Below, in pieces: positions 25,139-34,462 of a stretch of 64,000 nt of DNA (the stretch's first letter is position 1; every line of letters begins with the position of its first letter). This stretch comes from Saprospiraceae bacterium (lineage in GTDB: Bacteria; Bacteroidota; Bacteroidia; Chitinophagales; Saprospiraceae). The stretch spans positions 124,001 to 188,000 of the forward strand of contig JAHBTW010000008.1 of assembly GCA_019638385.1 (NCBI GenBank), written 5' to 3'. The notes under the pieces were generated by a model. It saw nothing but the letters and a program-made list of their open reading frames with translations, did not search any database and was not told the origin of the DNA. Made by a program: the position numbers and the translations under genes.

Positions 25139-27550
25139 TTAAAAATCAATCATCACCCCAATGCTCGGTATCACCGTACCCTGCGCGTCATTGATGGCTT
25201 TGAGCAAGTAGCGCTGCTGTTCGAAGGGCGCATCGGGATTGGCCACCACGCCGCCGCCGATGGGTCGTTTGTCGTCGTCCAAAGGCCGGTCCAGGATGAG
25301 TTGTTCCGTGCCGATGGCATTGCCGGTGAGGTTTTCGATGTCTAAATAGAGGTTGAGGCTCCATTTTTTGAAAAACCACTTTTTATCCACCCGGAGGTCA
25401 ACCGTATTGCCGGCGGTGCGGCGGAGGGTATTGAGCAGGCCGTAGTCGGGAATGGCGCGGTTGTTCACGTCCCAATTGGCGCGCAGCGCAGAAGCGTCGG
25501 AGAACGGCGTAAAAGGCAGCCCGCTTTGGAAACGCCAGTTGACGCCCACTTCCCAATCGCGTTTGAATTTTTTGCCCATCGCGAGATTCACAATGTGCCG
25601 GGCATCCCAGGAAGAAGGCACAAAGACGCCGTTTTTGTCTTCAAACTCGCTCCAGCCCAGCGTATAGGAAAAGATGCCGTAAAATCCTTTGTACAGGCGC
25701 TGTTGCAGCAGCAGTTCCAACCCATAGCTGCGCCCGTCGGAGCGGGGTATAGACGGTTCGTTGCCCAGCACGCCGAAGTCGCCGCCGAGATTGGCCAGCG
25801 TGAGGCTGTCGCGCAGCAGAAAGGGGTAGTCGTTCCACTTTTTGTAATACCCCTCCAGCGTGATCCGCGCATCGGAGGCAGTGTTCCACTCCAAACCGGC
25901 GGTGAGGTGCCCGTTGCGAATGAACTTCGCCCCGTTGTCGCGATTCACAAACACCCCGTCTTCCTGATAGCCGAGCAGGGTGTAGGGCGGTAGTTGGTAA
26001 TAAATGCCGGTGTTGAAATTGACGGCCAGGCGCTCGTTGAAATTGTAGGATAAAGAGATTCGCGGCGAGAACTGATCCAACGGATTCGACATGGCCGCCG
26101 AAAAGCCGTTGGCATCAGCGCGAATGCCGCCGGAAAGCACTAAGCGCTCGTCCAGAAACTTGCGGCTCAATTGCGCGAAAGCGTAATACTTATGCAGGTT
26201 GAAAGCCGATCCGAAATTCACCGTTTCAGGGCCGGCAGTAGTGAAAATGCGACTGAACGTGCGGTTGTTGTAGCGTGCAAATTCATAACCCGCGCCGTAG
26301 TTGAGCTTGTAGCCGTTTTTGCGCAGGGTGTGCTCCACGCGCAGTTTGTTTTCCACCTCCTGCGAGCGATACCGGAACAGCAGGTTGTCTTCGCTGGAAT
26401 CGTCGTTGCGGAAGTACTTTTCCGATTCGTTGTTGAGCATGTTGCGGCTGAGCACCACGGTCCAGAAGCCATTGTCGGCATAGTGTTTATACACCAATCC
26501 GTTGGTGTAGTTCCATTGCGGCGACACAGGCAGGATATCTAAAAGGTACTGCTGTTCTTCGGTGTCGTCGGCGTCTAAGTTGAGTTCAAATTGGTCAATG
26601 GCGCCCAGCCCGATGAAATACAGTTCATTGCGATTGTCAATTTTGGTTTTCACCTTCACCTGAAAGCCGTTGTAGGTGGGCAAAAACGGCAAGTCCAACG
26701 CCTTAAAAAGAAACTGTAGGTACGAGCGCCTTGCCGAAACGAGGAAGGTCGTTTTTTCGCCGATGGGGCCTTCGAGCGTGCCGCCGATGTCGGTAGCGCT
26801 TACCGCAAAGGTGCCGCCGATGCGGTCGTTGCGACCCTCGCGTTGCCGGAAGTTGAACACCGAACTGGTAGCGTTGCCCCGATTGGCCGGAAAGGCGCTG
26901 CTGTAAAAATCCACCTCTTGCAGAAAATTGACGTTGAGGATGCCCACCGGCCCGCCGGAAGCGCCCTGCGTGGCAAAGTGATTGATGACGGGCACTTCCA
27001 CATCATCTAAAAAAAAGCGGTTTTCGTTGGGCGCGCCGCCGCGAATGATGAGATCGTTGCGGAAAGAGGAAGCGCTCGTCACGCCCGGTAGGGTTTGTAC
27101 CACCCTGGAGATGTCGCGGTTGCCGCCGGGGTTGCGCATGATTTCCGCCACGCCGATGGTGCGCAGGCTCACCGGGCTTTCTTCCGTTTTGCGAAAAGGC
27201 GGCGATTTCACCACCACTTCGGAGAGCGCTTGCGCAAATTCCTCCATTTCCAGATTGACGACAGCCGGCCGGGCCGGACTCACCTGCACCTCAAATTCCG
27301 CCGCATCCGCAAAGCCGATATAGCTTACGCGCACATTGTACAGCCCCGGCGGCAGATCGGTTATTTCATAATAACCATCATCGTCCGTCACGGCTCCGAG
27401 GCCGGCGCCTTCGGCTATGACGTTGACAAAAGCAATGGGCGCCCGGTTAATTTTGTTGGTAACCCGGCCCTTGATGATGCCGTTTTGGGCTGCAACGGCG
27501 CCGGCACAACAAAAGGCAGCAACGAAAAGAAGCATTCGTATGGCGTACAT
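25139..27550 (-). CDS. TonB-dependent outer membrane receptor with carboxypeptidase-like N-domain
   Basis: An 803-residue receptor. It has a signal peptide (1 to about 21, ending AVAAQ), a CarboxypepD_reg-like beta domain (about 24-104: GRVTNKINRAPIAFVNV...YYEITDLPPGLYNVRVSYIG), a plug (about 115-230, with LPGVTSASSFRNDLIIRGG) and a 22-stranded barrel to the C-terminus. It imports a ligand across the outer membrane using TonB/ExbBD energy. It lies 49 bases downstream of pnuC on the same strand; in Bacteroidota such pairs often serve vitamin (thiamine or nicotinamide riboside) uptake, so the ligand may be a vitamin or nucleoside. No SusD partner and no TPP riboswitch is seen. Confidence 0.92.
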   Translation of the reverse strand: MYAIRMLLFVAAFCCAGAVAAQNGIIKGRVTNKINRAPIAFVNVIAEGAGLGAVTDDDGYYEITDLPPGLYNVRVSYIGFADAAEFEVQVSPARPAVVNLEMEEFAQALSEVVVKSPPFRKTEESPVSLRTIGVAEIMRNPGGNRDISRVVQTLPGVTSASSFRNDLIIRGGAPNENRFFLDDVEVPVINHFATQGASGGPVGILNVNFLQEVDFYSSAFPANRGNATSSVFNFRQREGRNDRIGGTFAVSATDIGGTLEGPIGEKTTFLVSARRSYLQFLFKALDLPFLPTYNGFQVKVKTKIDNRNELYFIGLGAIDQFELNLDADDTEEQQYLLDILPVSPQWNYTNGLVYKHYADNGFWTVVLSRNMLNNESEKYFRNDDSSEDNLLFRYRSQEVENKLRVEHTLRKNGYKLNYGAGYEFARYNNRTFSRIFTTAGPETVNFGSAFNLHKYYAFAQLSRKFLDERLVLSGGIRADANGFSAAMSNPLDQFSPRISLSYNFNERLAVNFNTGIYYQLPPYTLLGYQEDGVFVNRDNGAKFIRNGHLTAGLEWNTASDARITLEGYYKKWNDYPFLLRDSLTLANLGGDFGVLGNEPSIPRSDGRSYGLELLLQQRLYKGFYGIFSYTLGWSEFEDKNGVFVPSSWDARHIVNLAMGKKFKRDWEVGVNWRFQSGLPFTPFSDASALRANWDVNNRAIPDYGLLNTLRRTAGNTVDLRVDKKWFFKKWSLNLYLDIENLTGNAIGTEQLILDRPLDDDKRPIGGGVVANPDAPFEQQRYLLKAINDAQGTVIPSIGVMIDF

Positions 27551-27599
27551 AAGGCAGTTTTTTGGGTGCGTAACAGATGAGTGGGGGAAAGGTTTTGAG

Positions 27600-28166
27600 C
27601 TATACGACAGGTTTTAAAATCGCCTTTCGCCACTCCAGCAGCCCCAGCGTAGCCAAGAACAGGAAAACGACATACAGCCCGGTGGTGATGTACAGCCCTT
27701 TGTACCAATACACGCCGATGGCCACCACATCTACTACGAGCCAGAAATGCCAGGATTCTAATTTCTTGCGGGCGGTGAGCCACTGTGCCACCAAGCTCGC
27801 CACGGTTGTGAACGCATCTATATACGGCACCGAGGCATCGGTAAAACGCTGCATAAAGAAACCCCAGGCGAGGGTGCCGCCTGCGGTGAGCGCTATCCAG
27901 CCGAAAACCGACCGCCGGCGCAGCGTTGTCACCGATAGTTCCGCATTGTTTTTGCCGCCGTGCAGCCAATGATACCAACCGTAGGCGAGCAGGAAAATAT
28001 AAATGACATGCAGGATCATGTCGGAATAGAGTTTCGCCTGATAAAAAATCCAAACGTATAAGGTCACTTGTATCAGGCCGGTGGGCCAGCACCATATATG
28101 GCGGCGCACCACGAGCCACACGGCGATGATCCCGAAAACAGTAGCCGTAAGTTCAATCCAATTCAT
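27600..28166 (-). CDS. pnuC: PnuC-family vitamin/nucleoside transporter
   Basis: A 188-residue inner-membrane protein with about seven hydrophobic segments. It shows the PnuC signatures: WCWPTGLIQVTLYVWIFYQAKLYSDM near the N-terminus and the later ESWHFWLVVDVVAIGVYWYKGLY. PnuC proteins carry nicotinamide riboside; the PnuT branch carries thiamine, and these cannot be separated by eye. It is the first gene of a likely two-gene unit with the TonB receptor that follows, which would bring the same ligand across the outer membrane. The start ATG at 28166 is typical. Confidence 0.9.
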   Translation of the reverse strand: MNWIELTATVFGIIAVWLVVRRHIWCWPTGLIQVTLYVWIFYQAKLYSDMILHVIYIFLLAYGWYHWLHGGKNNAELSVTTLRRRSVFGWIALTAGGTLAWGFFMQRFTDASVPYIDAFTTVASLVAQWLTARKKLESWHFWLVVDVVAIGVYWYKGLYITTGLYVVFLFLATLGLLEWRKAILKPVV

Positions 28167-28265
28167 GTTGAAAAAAAATTTCTACATCCGGGCAGCGAAT
28201 CGGCCACACAAGGCATCTATCGTATCGGTGACCAGACACACCAAAGTTTTCCTTTAGAAAGTGCG

Positions 28266-28307
28266 AAGGCCGCCGGCTTATATAGTCGGCGGCCTTTTTT
28301 GTTTTTT
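28266..28307 (+). terminator. Orphan plus-strand intrinsic terminator
   Basis: A 13-bp stem (28266-28278 with 28284-28296, one G-T pair, 5-base loop) is followed by a T-rich tract. It acts only on the plus strand, where no gene is evident. It may end a small RNA or antisense transcript from within 28170-28265. Confidence 0.65.
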
Positions 28308-28312
28308 CCTAC

Positions 28313-29275
28313 TTAGGTTCTTCTCGTCGGGATGGGCTTGGGCACGTTCTTTTTAAACAGGCGTTCGGCGGCTATATTGACCGCATCGCTGAGGTTGGGC
28401 AGTTGCTCGTTGGACCGGGCGATCACCTCGTTATAGGCGTCCACATCTTCATTGGTCATTTTGTCGCCTTTCCGAACCACTTCCGTCATGGTTTTGTAAC
28501 CATTGGCTGCCAGGTCTTTATAAAATTTCATCAGCGCGACGGCTGCATCGCGGTATTCGGTATCGCCGTTGAAATCGGGTAGCCGGCTGAGAAATGCGAG
28601 GTTGTCATCGCATATTACATCCAACTCTTTGCGATAGCGGTCCATTTTTCCGGCGTGTTGCTCGGCGAGCGCATCAGAAAACTCGGCATCTTTTTTAGAG
28701 GTTTTGAATACGCGCAAAAAAATGTTTCGGTAGTAGTTGTTCATTCGGGTGAGCAGGGAAGCGCCGTCGGTTTTTTCCTCGTCTTCCAGCAGTTGAATGT
28801 TGTATTTTTTGGCGAAAGCCTCCTGCGCGTTGGCGGCGCGGGTACCGGCTGCGTCCAATTTTTTTTCTGCTTCGGTGGTGGCATTGAGGTATTGCTCCAT
28901 GGCTTCATACGATTCGCGGCTGCTCTGCTTGAGCGTATTCACCCGGCTGAATTCCAGGCGGAAGGAGGCTAAATAGGCTTCAAACACGCCGGCTATTTCG
29001 TCGCGCAGCTTGGCATCGCCCTCGTAGGGCGGTATGGCTTTCACCGTTTTCAGCGATTGTTGTATTTGCTCAATGAGCGCCAGACGCTTCTGTTCCACCA
29101 CGGCAATATCCTCGCTGTGTACGCTGTATTGCAGGTATTCCATATTTTTATTGGCCACAGCGGCGTGTTCGTTGAACAGGGCGATTCCGTATTCGCCGGG
29201 GGAAGAAAACGTGTTTTGAGCGGAAAGACCGGCAGTGCAGCAGGTCAAAACCGAGATAAGGAGTAGTTTGGTCAT
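28313..29275 (-). CDS. Secreted helical protein of unknown function
   Basis: A 320-residue protein with a signal peptide (1 to about 19, ending GLSAQ). The mature part is almost all alpha-helical, with coiled-coil-like stretches (about 60-150) and many Lys, Glu and Asn. There is no enzyme motif. It resembles the LIC11966-type surface protein group seen in Bacteroidota and Leptospira, but this is a weak, by-eye match. It ends in a basic, proline-containing tail (PKPIPTRRT). It stands alone on its strand: pnuC begins 147 bases downstream, past an orphan plus-strand terminator. Confidence 0.8.
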   Translation of the reverse strand: MTKLLLISVLTCCTAGLSAQNTFSSPGEYGIALFNEHAAVANKNMEYLQYSVHSEDIAVVEQKRLALIEQIQQSLKTVKAIPPYEGDAKLRDEIAGVFEAYLASFRLEFSRVNTLKQSSRESYEAMEQYLNATTEAEKKLDAAGTRAANAQEAFAKKYNIQLLEDEEKTDGASLLTRMNNYYRNIFLRVFKTSKKDAEFSDALAEQHAGKMDRYRKELDVICDDNLAFLSRLPDFNGDTEYRDAAVALMKFYKDLAANGYKTMTEVVRKGDKMTNEDVDAYNEVIARSNEQLPNLSDAVNIAAERLFKKNVPKPIPTRRT

Positions 29276-29380
29276 GTCAACGTTTTTTGATACAGGGGTT
29301 AAAAATCGGCTTTTTTGAATTAATAAGCCAACGTTTTTTGTGCTCCGTCAAAAATCTGAAAGCGAAGCCTAAGTAAATAC

Positions 29381-29388
29381 TACCTTTG
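29381..29388 (+). promoter_or_regulatory. -7 box of the small barrel gene
   Basis: TACCTTTG matches TANNTTTG and lies 32 bases before the ATG at 29420. No TTG stands at the proper -33 distance. Confidence 0.45.
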
Positions 29389-29419
29389 GAACGGTTCCTC
29401 AATATGTCAACACACAACC

Positions 29420-29971
29420 ATGCGGCAGGCAATTGTTATCGGAGTGTTCCTTTTGTCCTTTCTTCCGGCACAGGCGCAGCGTAGTTGGTGGGCAAGCGCA
29501 GGCGCGGAAATAGCCGAAACGCAGGGCCTGATCGGTTGGGCGTACGGCGCCGGCGGCGGTTTTGCCTGGGACCGGGTCTATGCCGGCGGGTTCATAACAC
29601 AAACCACCGATCTGCTCAAGGCGCAGGAGGTCGGAAACGATTATGCCGTTTCGCTTCAGTTGGGCGGACTTACCGCAGCCTATCATCGCCCGGCGGCAGG
29701 GCCGGTGGAGGTTACAGCCGGATTGCGCTTAGGGCTGGGTCGCGCGGTACGCCGGTGGAAAACGCCCGGTATCCTGCCCGATCGCGACGCTATTTTTGCT
29801 GCCGTTCCATTTGTGGGAGTAGAAGTAGTAATTGCGCCCCCTGTGCGGCTGAGCCTTTGTACCGGACTTAGGATATTCGGCGGTTTTGATCAAATAGAAC
29901 CGTATGACAACGGTGATTTGTCGGCCTTAGTCAATTCCCTCAACATTCGTGTAAACTTCGGAAGGCGCTGA
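29420..29971 (+). CDS. Small secreted protein, likely outer-membrane beta-barrel
   Basis: A 183-residue protein with a clear signal peptide (1 to about 19, ending PAQAQ) and a Gly-rich, alternating hydrophobic pattern typical of an 8-strand barrel, ending in INVRVNFGRR-like strand sequence. No known family is recognised. It ends one base before the oppositely oriented membrane acyltransferase gene, so the two share a convergent 3' border. Confidence 0.75.
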   Translation: MRQAIVIGVFLLSFLPAQAQRSWWASAGAEIAETQGLIGWAYGAGGGFAWDRVYAGGFITQTTDLLKAQEVGNDYAVSLQLGGLTAAYHRPAAGPVEVTAGLRLGLGRAVRRWKTPGILPDRDAIFAAVPFVGVEVVIAPPVRLSLCTGLRIFGGFDQIEPYDNGDLSALVNSLNIRVNFGRR

Positions 29972-29972
29972 A

Positions 29973-31256
29973 TCAGGCCGCGCTCCAGCGCCGGAAAATC
30001 CGGGCTAAAGGCAATTCGTGAAACAGCCAAAATAACGGGCGATACGCCACGAAAAAAATGATCTCTGCCAATAAGGGAGCCTCTTTGCGATAGCGCAATA
30101 AAAAACGGTGCGTGGTGCGCAACATTAATACCCGCGCCCAGCGCAGCAGATAGATCGTGTAGCGGGGAACTTCCACATACAGGATGTGCCGTATTTTTTC
30201 AATATGCGCCGTGACGAAAATGAAGAATATAACAAAGAAAGCCGCGCCGATAATCGTAGGCACAGGCCCCAATTGATGCCGCCAAAGCTGCCAAAAACCG
30301 AAGCCGAACCATGTGCCATATAAAATGACGTAGTGCGCCGCATAGATGGTAAGGGTTTCGGAACCGATTTTCAAAAACAGCGGGTGAAAACCTTTTTTCA
30401 GCACTTGCTCCAGCGTTACAAATACTGACAACACCATCAGCACATGCCCGAAACGCCAAAACAGGTATTGTTTTTTCAGCCACAACTCCGACACATCCCA
30501 GTTCAGCATGGCGTGGAGATTGGTAAATAGCTGTAAAGAGCTAAAGTGTAAAACCAGCCCGGCAGACAGTAATACGGCCGGCATCCACCATTTTTTGAAA
30601 AGCGCGGTATGGTAATGCAATATCGAACCGGCCACGCCGCCCAGCAACGCATATCCCAACCACGGGAAAATGGTGAACGTGGAGCCATAGGCCTGCGTGA
30701 AATAATTGACCAATATGCGGGGCGCGCCGCTCCAGTCCATTTGTTCCAACATCGGAAATACTAAGAAAACCGAAACGCCGGCGATGCCTGAAAGCAGTGG
30801 GTACGAAAATTTCGTGATGCGATGCACCGCATAGATGCCGATGAGCGCCAACAGCGCCAGGCCGATAACATGTAATACATCTACCGTAATATAGTGCGGC
30901 GCGATGTTGAACACTATTAAATAGGGCAGGTACATTTTGAGCAAATAGCCCAATGCCAGGAGGAAAAAAGCACGCCGGATGCCTTTGCGCACGCGCTTGT
31001 GTTCCCGCAGCGGTTTGTTTTCCTTGAGCAGCAAAAACACAAATACAATACCCGTAACGGTGAAAAAAACCGGCGCCGTAAGCCCCCGCATGAAAAACCA
31101 TACATTATACAAAATACTGCTCGTATCGCGGTATTCAGGCGCCAATACCGTATCGGTAAAATGCCCTTGCAACATCATCAAAATGGCAAATGCTCGCAGG
31201 GCGTCCAGAAAATAAATCCGAACTTTCGGCGCAGGAGATGGAAGCGTGGAAGTCAA
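29973..31256 (-). CDS. DUF1624/HGSNAT-like membrane acyltransferase
   Basis: A 427-residue integral membrane protein with about 10-11 membrane segments. The N-terminus carries the family hallmark YFLDALRAFAILMMLQGHF, with the presumed catalytic His, followed by FMRGLTAPVFFTVTGIVF. It is related to heparan-alpha-glucosaminide N-acetyltransferase and the acyltransferase-3 type proteins that move acyl groups to sugars across the membrane. The substrate is unknown. A strong promoter candidate stands upstream (31341-31373, minus strand). Confidence 0.85.
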   Translation of the reverse strand: MTSTLPSPAPKVRIYFLDALRAFAILMMLQGHFTDTVLAPEYRDTSSILYNVWFFMRGLTAPVFFTVTGIVFVFLLLKENKPLREHKRVRKGIRRAFFLLALGYLLKMYLPYLIVFNIAPHYITVDVLHVIGLALLALIGIYAVHRITKFSYPLLSGIAGVSVFLVFPMLEQMDWSGAPRILVNYFTQAYGSTFTIFPWLGYALLGGVAGSILHYHTALFKKWWMPAVLLSAGLVLHFSSLQLFTNLHAMLNWDVSELWLKKQYLFWRFGHVLMVLSVFVTLEQVLKKGFHPLFLKIGSETLTIYAAHYVILYGTWFGFGFWQLWRHQLGPVPTIIGAAFFVIFFIFVTAHIEKIRHILYVEVPRYTIYLLRWARVLMLRTTHRFLLRYRKEAPLLAEIIFFVAYRPLFWLFHELPLARIFRRWSAA

Positions 31257-31340
31257 TGCAGGCTGTTTTTTGACCCGGAGGAAAATAAGCGGTGAACCTT
31301 CAATGCAGTAATGCCTCCTTCAAAAGGCACTTTTCGACGA

Positions 31341-31373
31341 CAAAAGTACTACTAAACGTCTAATTGTTTCCAA
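31341..31373 (-). promoter_or_regulatory. Promoter candidate for the membrane acyltransferase
   Basis: On the minus strand: TTG (31373-31371), 22-base spacer, then TACTTTTG (31348-31341), matching TTG-N17-23-TANNTTTG. The leader to the ATG is about 85 bases. Confidence 0.6.
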
Positions 31374-31402
31374 CCATTAACACCGAAAGCGCTCAAAGAG
31401 AT

Positions 31403-31410
31403 TACTTTTG
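31403..31410 (+). promoter_or_regulatory. -7 box of the prolyl oligopeptidase gene
   Basis: TACTTTTG matches TANNTTTG, 23 bases before the ATG at 31434. It faces the divergent promoter at 31341-31373; the two lie about 30 bases apart. Confidence 0.5.
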
Positions 31411-31433
31411 GCCGAATTTTAAATAAACAATCT

Positions 31434-33557
31434 ATGCGAATTCTTATTTTTATTATGCTCGCTATCGCGGCAAGTCCGGCGTTCGGGCAGGCTACTAAAA
31501 GCAAAATCACTGTGCAATACCCGAAAACACACACCGTCGGCCAGGTGGATCACTACCACGGCACACCCGTAGCCGACCCGTACCGCTGGCTCGAAGTGGA
31601 TACCGCCCCCGAAGTGGAAGCCTGGGTGGATGAGCAAAATAAAGTCACTTTCGACTACCTCGAAAAAATCCCCTACCGTGAAGCCGTCAAAAATCGTATC
31701 ACCCAACTCATCAATTATCCCCGGTACTCTGCGCCCATTAAGGCCGGCGAATATTATTTTTTTTACAAAAACGACGGTCTGCAAAATCAGCCGGTCATCT
31801 ATATCCAAAAGGGTCTCGGCGGCACGCCCGAAGTCTTTATTGATCCCAATGCGCTTTCAGAAGGCGGCACCGTCTCCGTCAGCCTGCTCGAGGCTTCCAC
31901 CGACAACCGCTACATGGCTTACGCCCAATCGGAGGCCGGCTCTGACTGGCAGCAAATTCGTATCATAGAAATTGCCACCAAAAAACAACTGCCCGACCTG
32001 CTCCGCTGGGTCAAATTTTCCGGCGCTTCCTGGCACAACGACGGCTTTTTCTACAGCCGTTATCCTGAACCCGCCAAAGGCGCCGAACGCTCCGGCAACA
32101 ACCAGTTCCACTCCATATATTATCACCGCCTCGGCGACGATCAGGCGAAAGACCGCCTCATCTACGAGGACAAAGCCAACCCCGATTACTACCACTACGG
32201 CGGCGTGACGGAAGACCGCAAATACTTTGTGATGTACGCCGCGCCCGGCACCGACGGCTTTGCTACTTATTATAAAGACCTCAGCGCCGACGGCCCCATG
32301 ACGACCCTTTTTGAAGGGTATAAAAACAAAAGCAGCGTGGTGGAACACATCAACGGCCGCTTTCTGGTCGTCACCGACATCGGCGCGCCCAAGTACCGCC
32401 TAATCTCTGTGGACCCCGCTCGCCCTGCTCGGGAGCATTGGACGGAAATACTGCCCGAAACCGACAATCTGCTTGAAAGCGTGCGCACCGGCGGCGGAAA
32501 AATGTTTGCAAGCTATCTGGAGAATGCCACCGGTCGTATTTATCAAATGGACTACAACGGCGCCAATCGCAAAGAAGTACAATTACCCGGCCTCGGCAGT
32601 GCCGGCGGCCTTGGCGGCAAAAAGGAAGACAAGGTGCTGTTTTATGCATTTACCTCGTTCGTATATCCCAACACCGTTTTCAAATACGACCTTGCCACGG
32701 GGCAGTCTGAGCCGTTTTTTCAGTCACCGCTCCAATTCAACCCCGCCGATTATGTAGAAAAACAAGTGTTCTACACCAGTAAAGACGGTACAAAAGTGCC
32801 CATGTTTCTCGTACACAAAAAAGACCTGAAGCTGAACGGCAAAAACCCTGCCTATCTCTACGGATACGGCGGATTCAACGTGCCGCTCACGCCGGGATTC
32901 AGTGCATCGAGGTTGGTGTTGTTGGAAAACGGGGGCGTATTTGCCATGGCCAACTTGCGCGGCGGCAGCGAGTACGGCGAAGACTGGCATCAGGCGGGGA
33001 TGTTGCTCAAAAAGCAAAATGTGTTCGACGATTTCATCGCGGCCGGCGAGTACCTCATTCGCGAAAAATATACGTCCAAAAAGAAATTGGGCATTGCAGG
33101 CGGTTCCAACGGCGGCCTGCTCGTGGGCGCTTGCATGACACAGCGCCCCGATCTTTTTGCCGTAGCCCTGCCGGCTGTGGGCGTGATGGATATGTTGCGC
33201 TACCATCTCTTCACCGTGGGCAAGGGCTGGATACCGGAGTACGGCTCCAGCGATGACCCCGTACATTTCAAAAACCTCTATGCCTACTCGCCGCTGCACA
33301 ACCTCAAACCGGGCGTAAAATACCCGGCCACCATGGTCACCACCGCCGATCACGACGACCGCGTGGTGCCGGCGCACTCCTTCAAGTTTGCCGCTCAATT
33401 GCAACAAAGCCATAAAGGCCCCAATCCGGTGCTCATCCGCATCGAAAAACAGGCCGGCCACGGTGCAGGCAAACCCACCTCCAAAATCATAGAAGAAGCC
33501 GCCGATCTATGGTCGTTCTTCTTTTTCAATACCGGCACAAAGGTGATTTATAAGTGA
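31434..33557 (+). CDS. Prolyl oligopeptidase family serine peptidase (S9A)
   Basis: A 707-residue enzyme with a signal peptide (1 to about 19, ending AFGQA), so it is probably periplasmic. It has a beta-propeller (about 75-430) and an alpha/beta-hydrolase domain (the N-terminal segment plus about 435-707). Catalytic triad by motif: S558 in GGSNGG, Asp in TADHDDRVVP (about D641) and H676 in AGHGAGKP. It cleaves short peptides after proline. Length and order match the family, and the opening PVADPYRWLE is canonical. DinB follows 60 bases later, probably unrelated. Confidence 0.95.
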   Translation: MRILIFIMLAIAASPAFGQATKSKITVQYPKTHTVGQVDHYHGTPVADPYRWLEVDTAPEVEAWVDEQNKVTFDYLEKIPYREAVKNRITQLINYPRYSAPIKAGEYYFFYKNDGLQNQPVIYIQKGLGGTPEVFIDPNALSEGGTVSVSLLEASTDNRYMAYAQSEAGSDWQQIRIIEIATKKQLPDLLRWVKFSGASWHNDGFFYSRYPEPAKGAERSGNNQFHSIYYHRLGDDQAKDRLIYEDKANPDYYHYGGVTEDRKYFVMYAAPGTDGFATYYKDLSADGPMTTLFEGYKNKSSVVEHINGRFLVVTDIGAPKYRLISVDPARPAREHWTEILPETDNLLESVRTGGGKMFASYLENATGRIYQMDYNGANRKEVQLPGLGSAGGLGGKKEDKVLFYAFTSFVYPNTVFKYDLATGQSEPFFQSPLQFNPADYVEKQVFYTSKDGTKVPMFLVHKKDLKLNGKNPAYLYGYGGFNVPLTPGFSASRLVLLENGGVFAMANLRGGSEYGEDWHQAGMLLKKQNVFDDFIAAGEYLIREKYTSKKKLGIAGGSNGGLLVGACMTQRPDLFAVALPAVGVMDMLRYHLFTVGKGWIPEYGSSDDPVHFKNLYAYSPLHNLKPGVKYPATMVTTADHDDRVVPAHSFKFAAQLQQSHKGPNPVLIRIEKQAGHGAGKPTSKIIEEAADLWSFFFFNTGTKVIYK

Positions 33558-33617
33558 GAGGCGTTGCACTGTAATGGCTCCGCTCAGCACAACTCACAAC
33601 CGACAACTCACAAAATC

Positions 33618-34169
33618 ATGAATACAAACATCTCCAAGCGTCTCGACAACTTAAACCGGCTTTTAGAAGAGCTCTATGCCGAGTTGAAAAGCCATTCCGA
33701 AGAGGTGCTGAACCGCCGCCCCGGCCCGGGACAGTGGTCTGTCATGCAAAACATGGAGCATTTGCTTTTGTCGGAACACCTGTCTGAGAAGTATGTGCGC
33801 AAAAAGCTCAGCTTCAACCCGGAGCTGCCCGATTCGGGCTTTTTGGGCGCCTGGCGGGTACTCCTGTTGCGAATGAACGAGTACCTGCCGTTCAAATTCA
33901 AAGCGCCGAAAGCGGTAGGCAATGAGGCGTTGCCGGAAAGCTCTTCCTTAGAGGATACCATGAACCGCTGGCGCGCCAACCGCGCAAGCCTGCACGAATA
34001 CCTGACCGGCCTCCCGAATGAGTATTTCAAAAAATCCATTTACCGCCATTCCTTTGCAGGTCTCTTGTCGCTAAACGAGATGCTGGATTTCTTCGAACTG
34101 CACTTTCGTCGTCACTTGAAGCAGATCAGGCGCACGTTGCAGGCACAGAGCATAGAGCATAGAGCATAG
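33618..34169 (+). CDS. DinB family protein
   Basis: A 183-residue protein with the DinB four-helix-bundle pattern: an N-terminal helix with SEEVLNRRPGPGQWSVMQNMEHLLLSEHL and a C-terminal FELHFRRHLKQIRR. The metal-binding His are as expected (HLL near residue 50 and HFRRH near 164-168). These are metal-dependent, often thiol-transferase-like enzymes of unclear substrate. ATG at 33618 is chosen, because the region before it (CAACTCACAACCGACAACTCAC) looks like repeat rather than coding sequence. Confidence 0.85.
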   Translation: MNTNISKRLDNLNRLLEELYAELKSHSEEVLNRRPGPGQWSVMQNMEHLLLSEHLSEKYVRKKLSFNPELPDSGFLGAWRVLLLRMNEYLPFKFKAPKAVGNEALPESSSLEDTMNRWRANRASLHEYLTGLPNEYFKKSIYRHSFAGLLSLNEMLDFFELHFRRHLKQIRRTLQAQSIEHRA

Positions 34170-34462
34170 GGGCGCGGTAGGCGGTAGGCAGTGGGCGGTT
34201 GGCGGTATTTCGGTTTACTAATTTGCCCTTTGCCCTTTTCATCCGCCGAAGCTCGCCATAGCGAGCGAAGGAGGGGTGCCAACTTGCCCATTACTCTCTG
34301 CCCTCTGCTCTCCCGATTCCTTCGTCATCGGGATGTCGCTTCGCTCCATTTGCCTCCGACTCCGCTCAGGGCAATGCTTTTTGCCTTCCCGATTCCTTCG
34401 TTCCCGCTTTCGTTCCTCATCGGGACAGGCTATCCGGGATGCCGCTTCGCTCCATTTGCATT
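34170..34462. repeat. Low-complexity intergenic repeats
   Basis: A 293-base gap with no convincing gene. It holds short simple repeats: AGAGCATAGAGCATAG, GGCGGTAGGCAGTGGGCGG, and two copies of CCGATTCCTTCG followed by an inverse CATCGGGA. Similar CATAGAGCATAG and GGCGGTAGGC strings recur at 48075-48110 and 61938-62025. Confidence 0.7.

Noticed and set aside
27550..27600. TPP riboswitch between pnuC and the TonB receptor
   Set aside because: The 49-base gap is too short and lacks the CTGAGA and ACC motifs.
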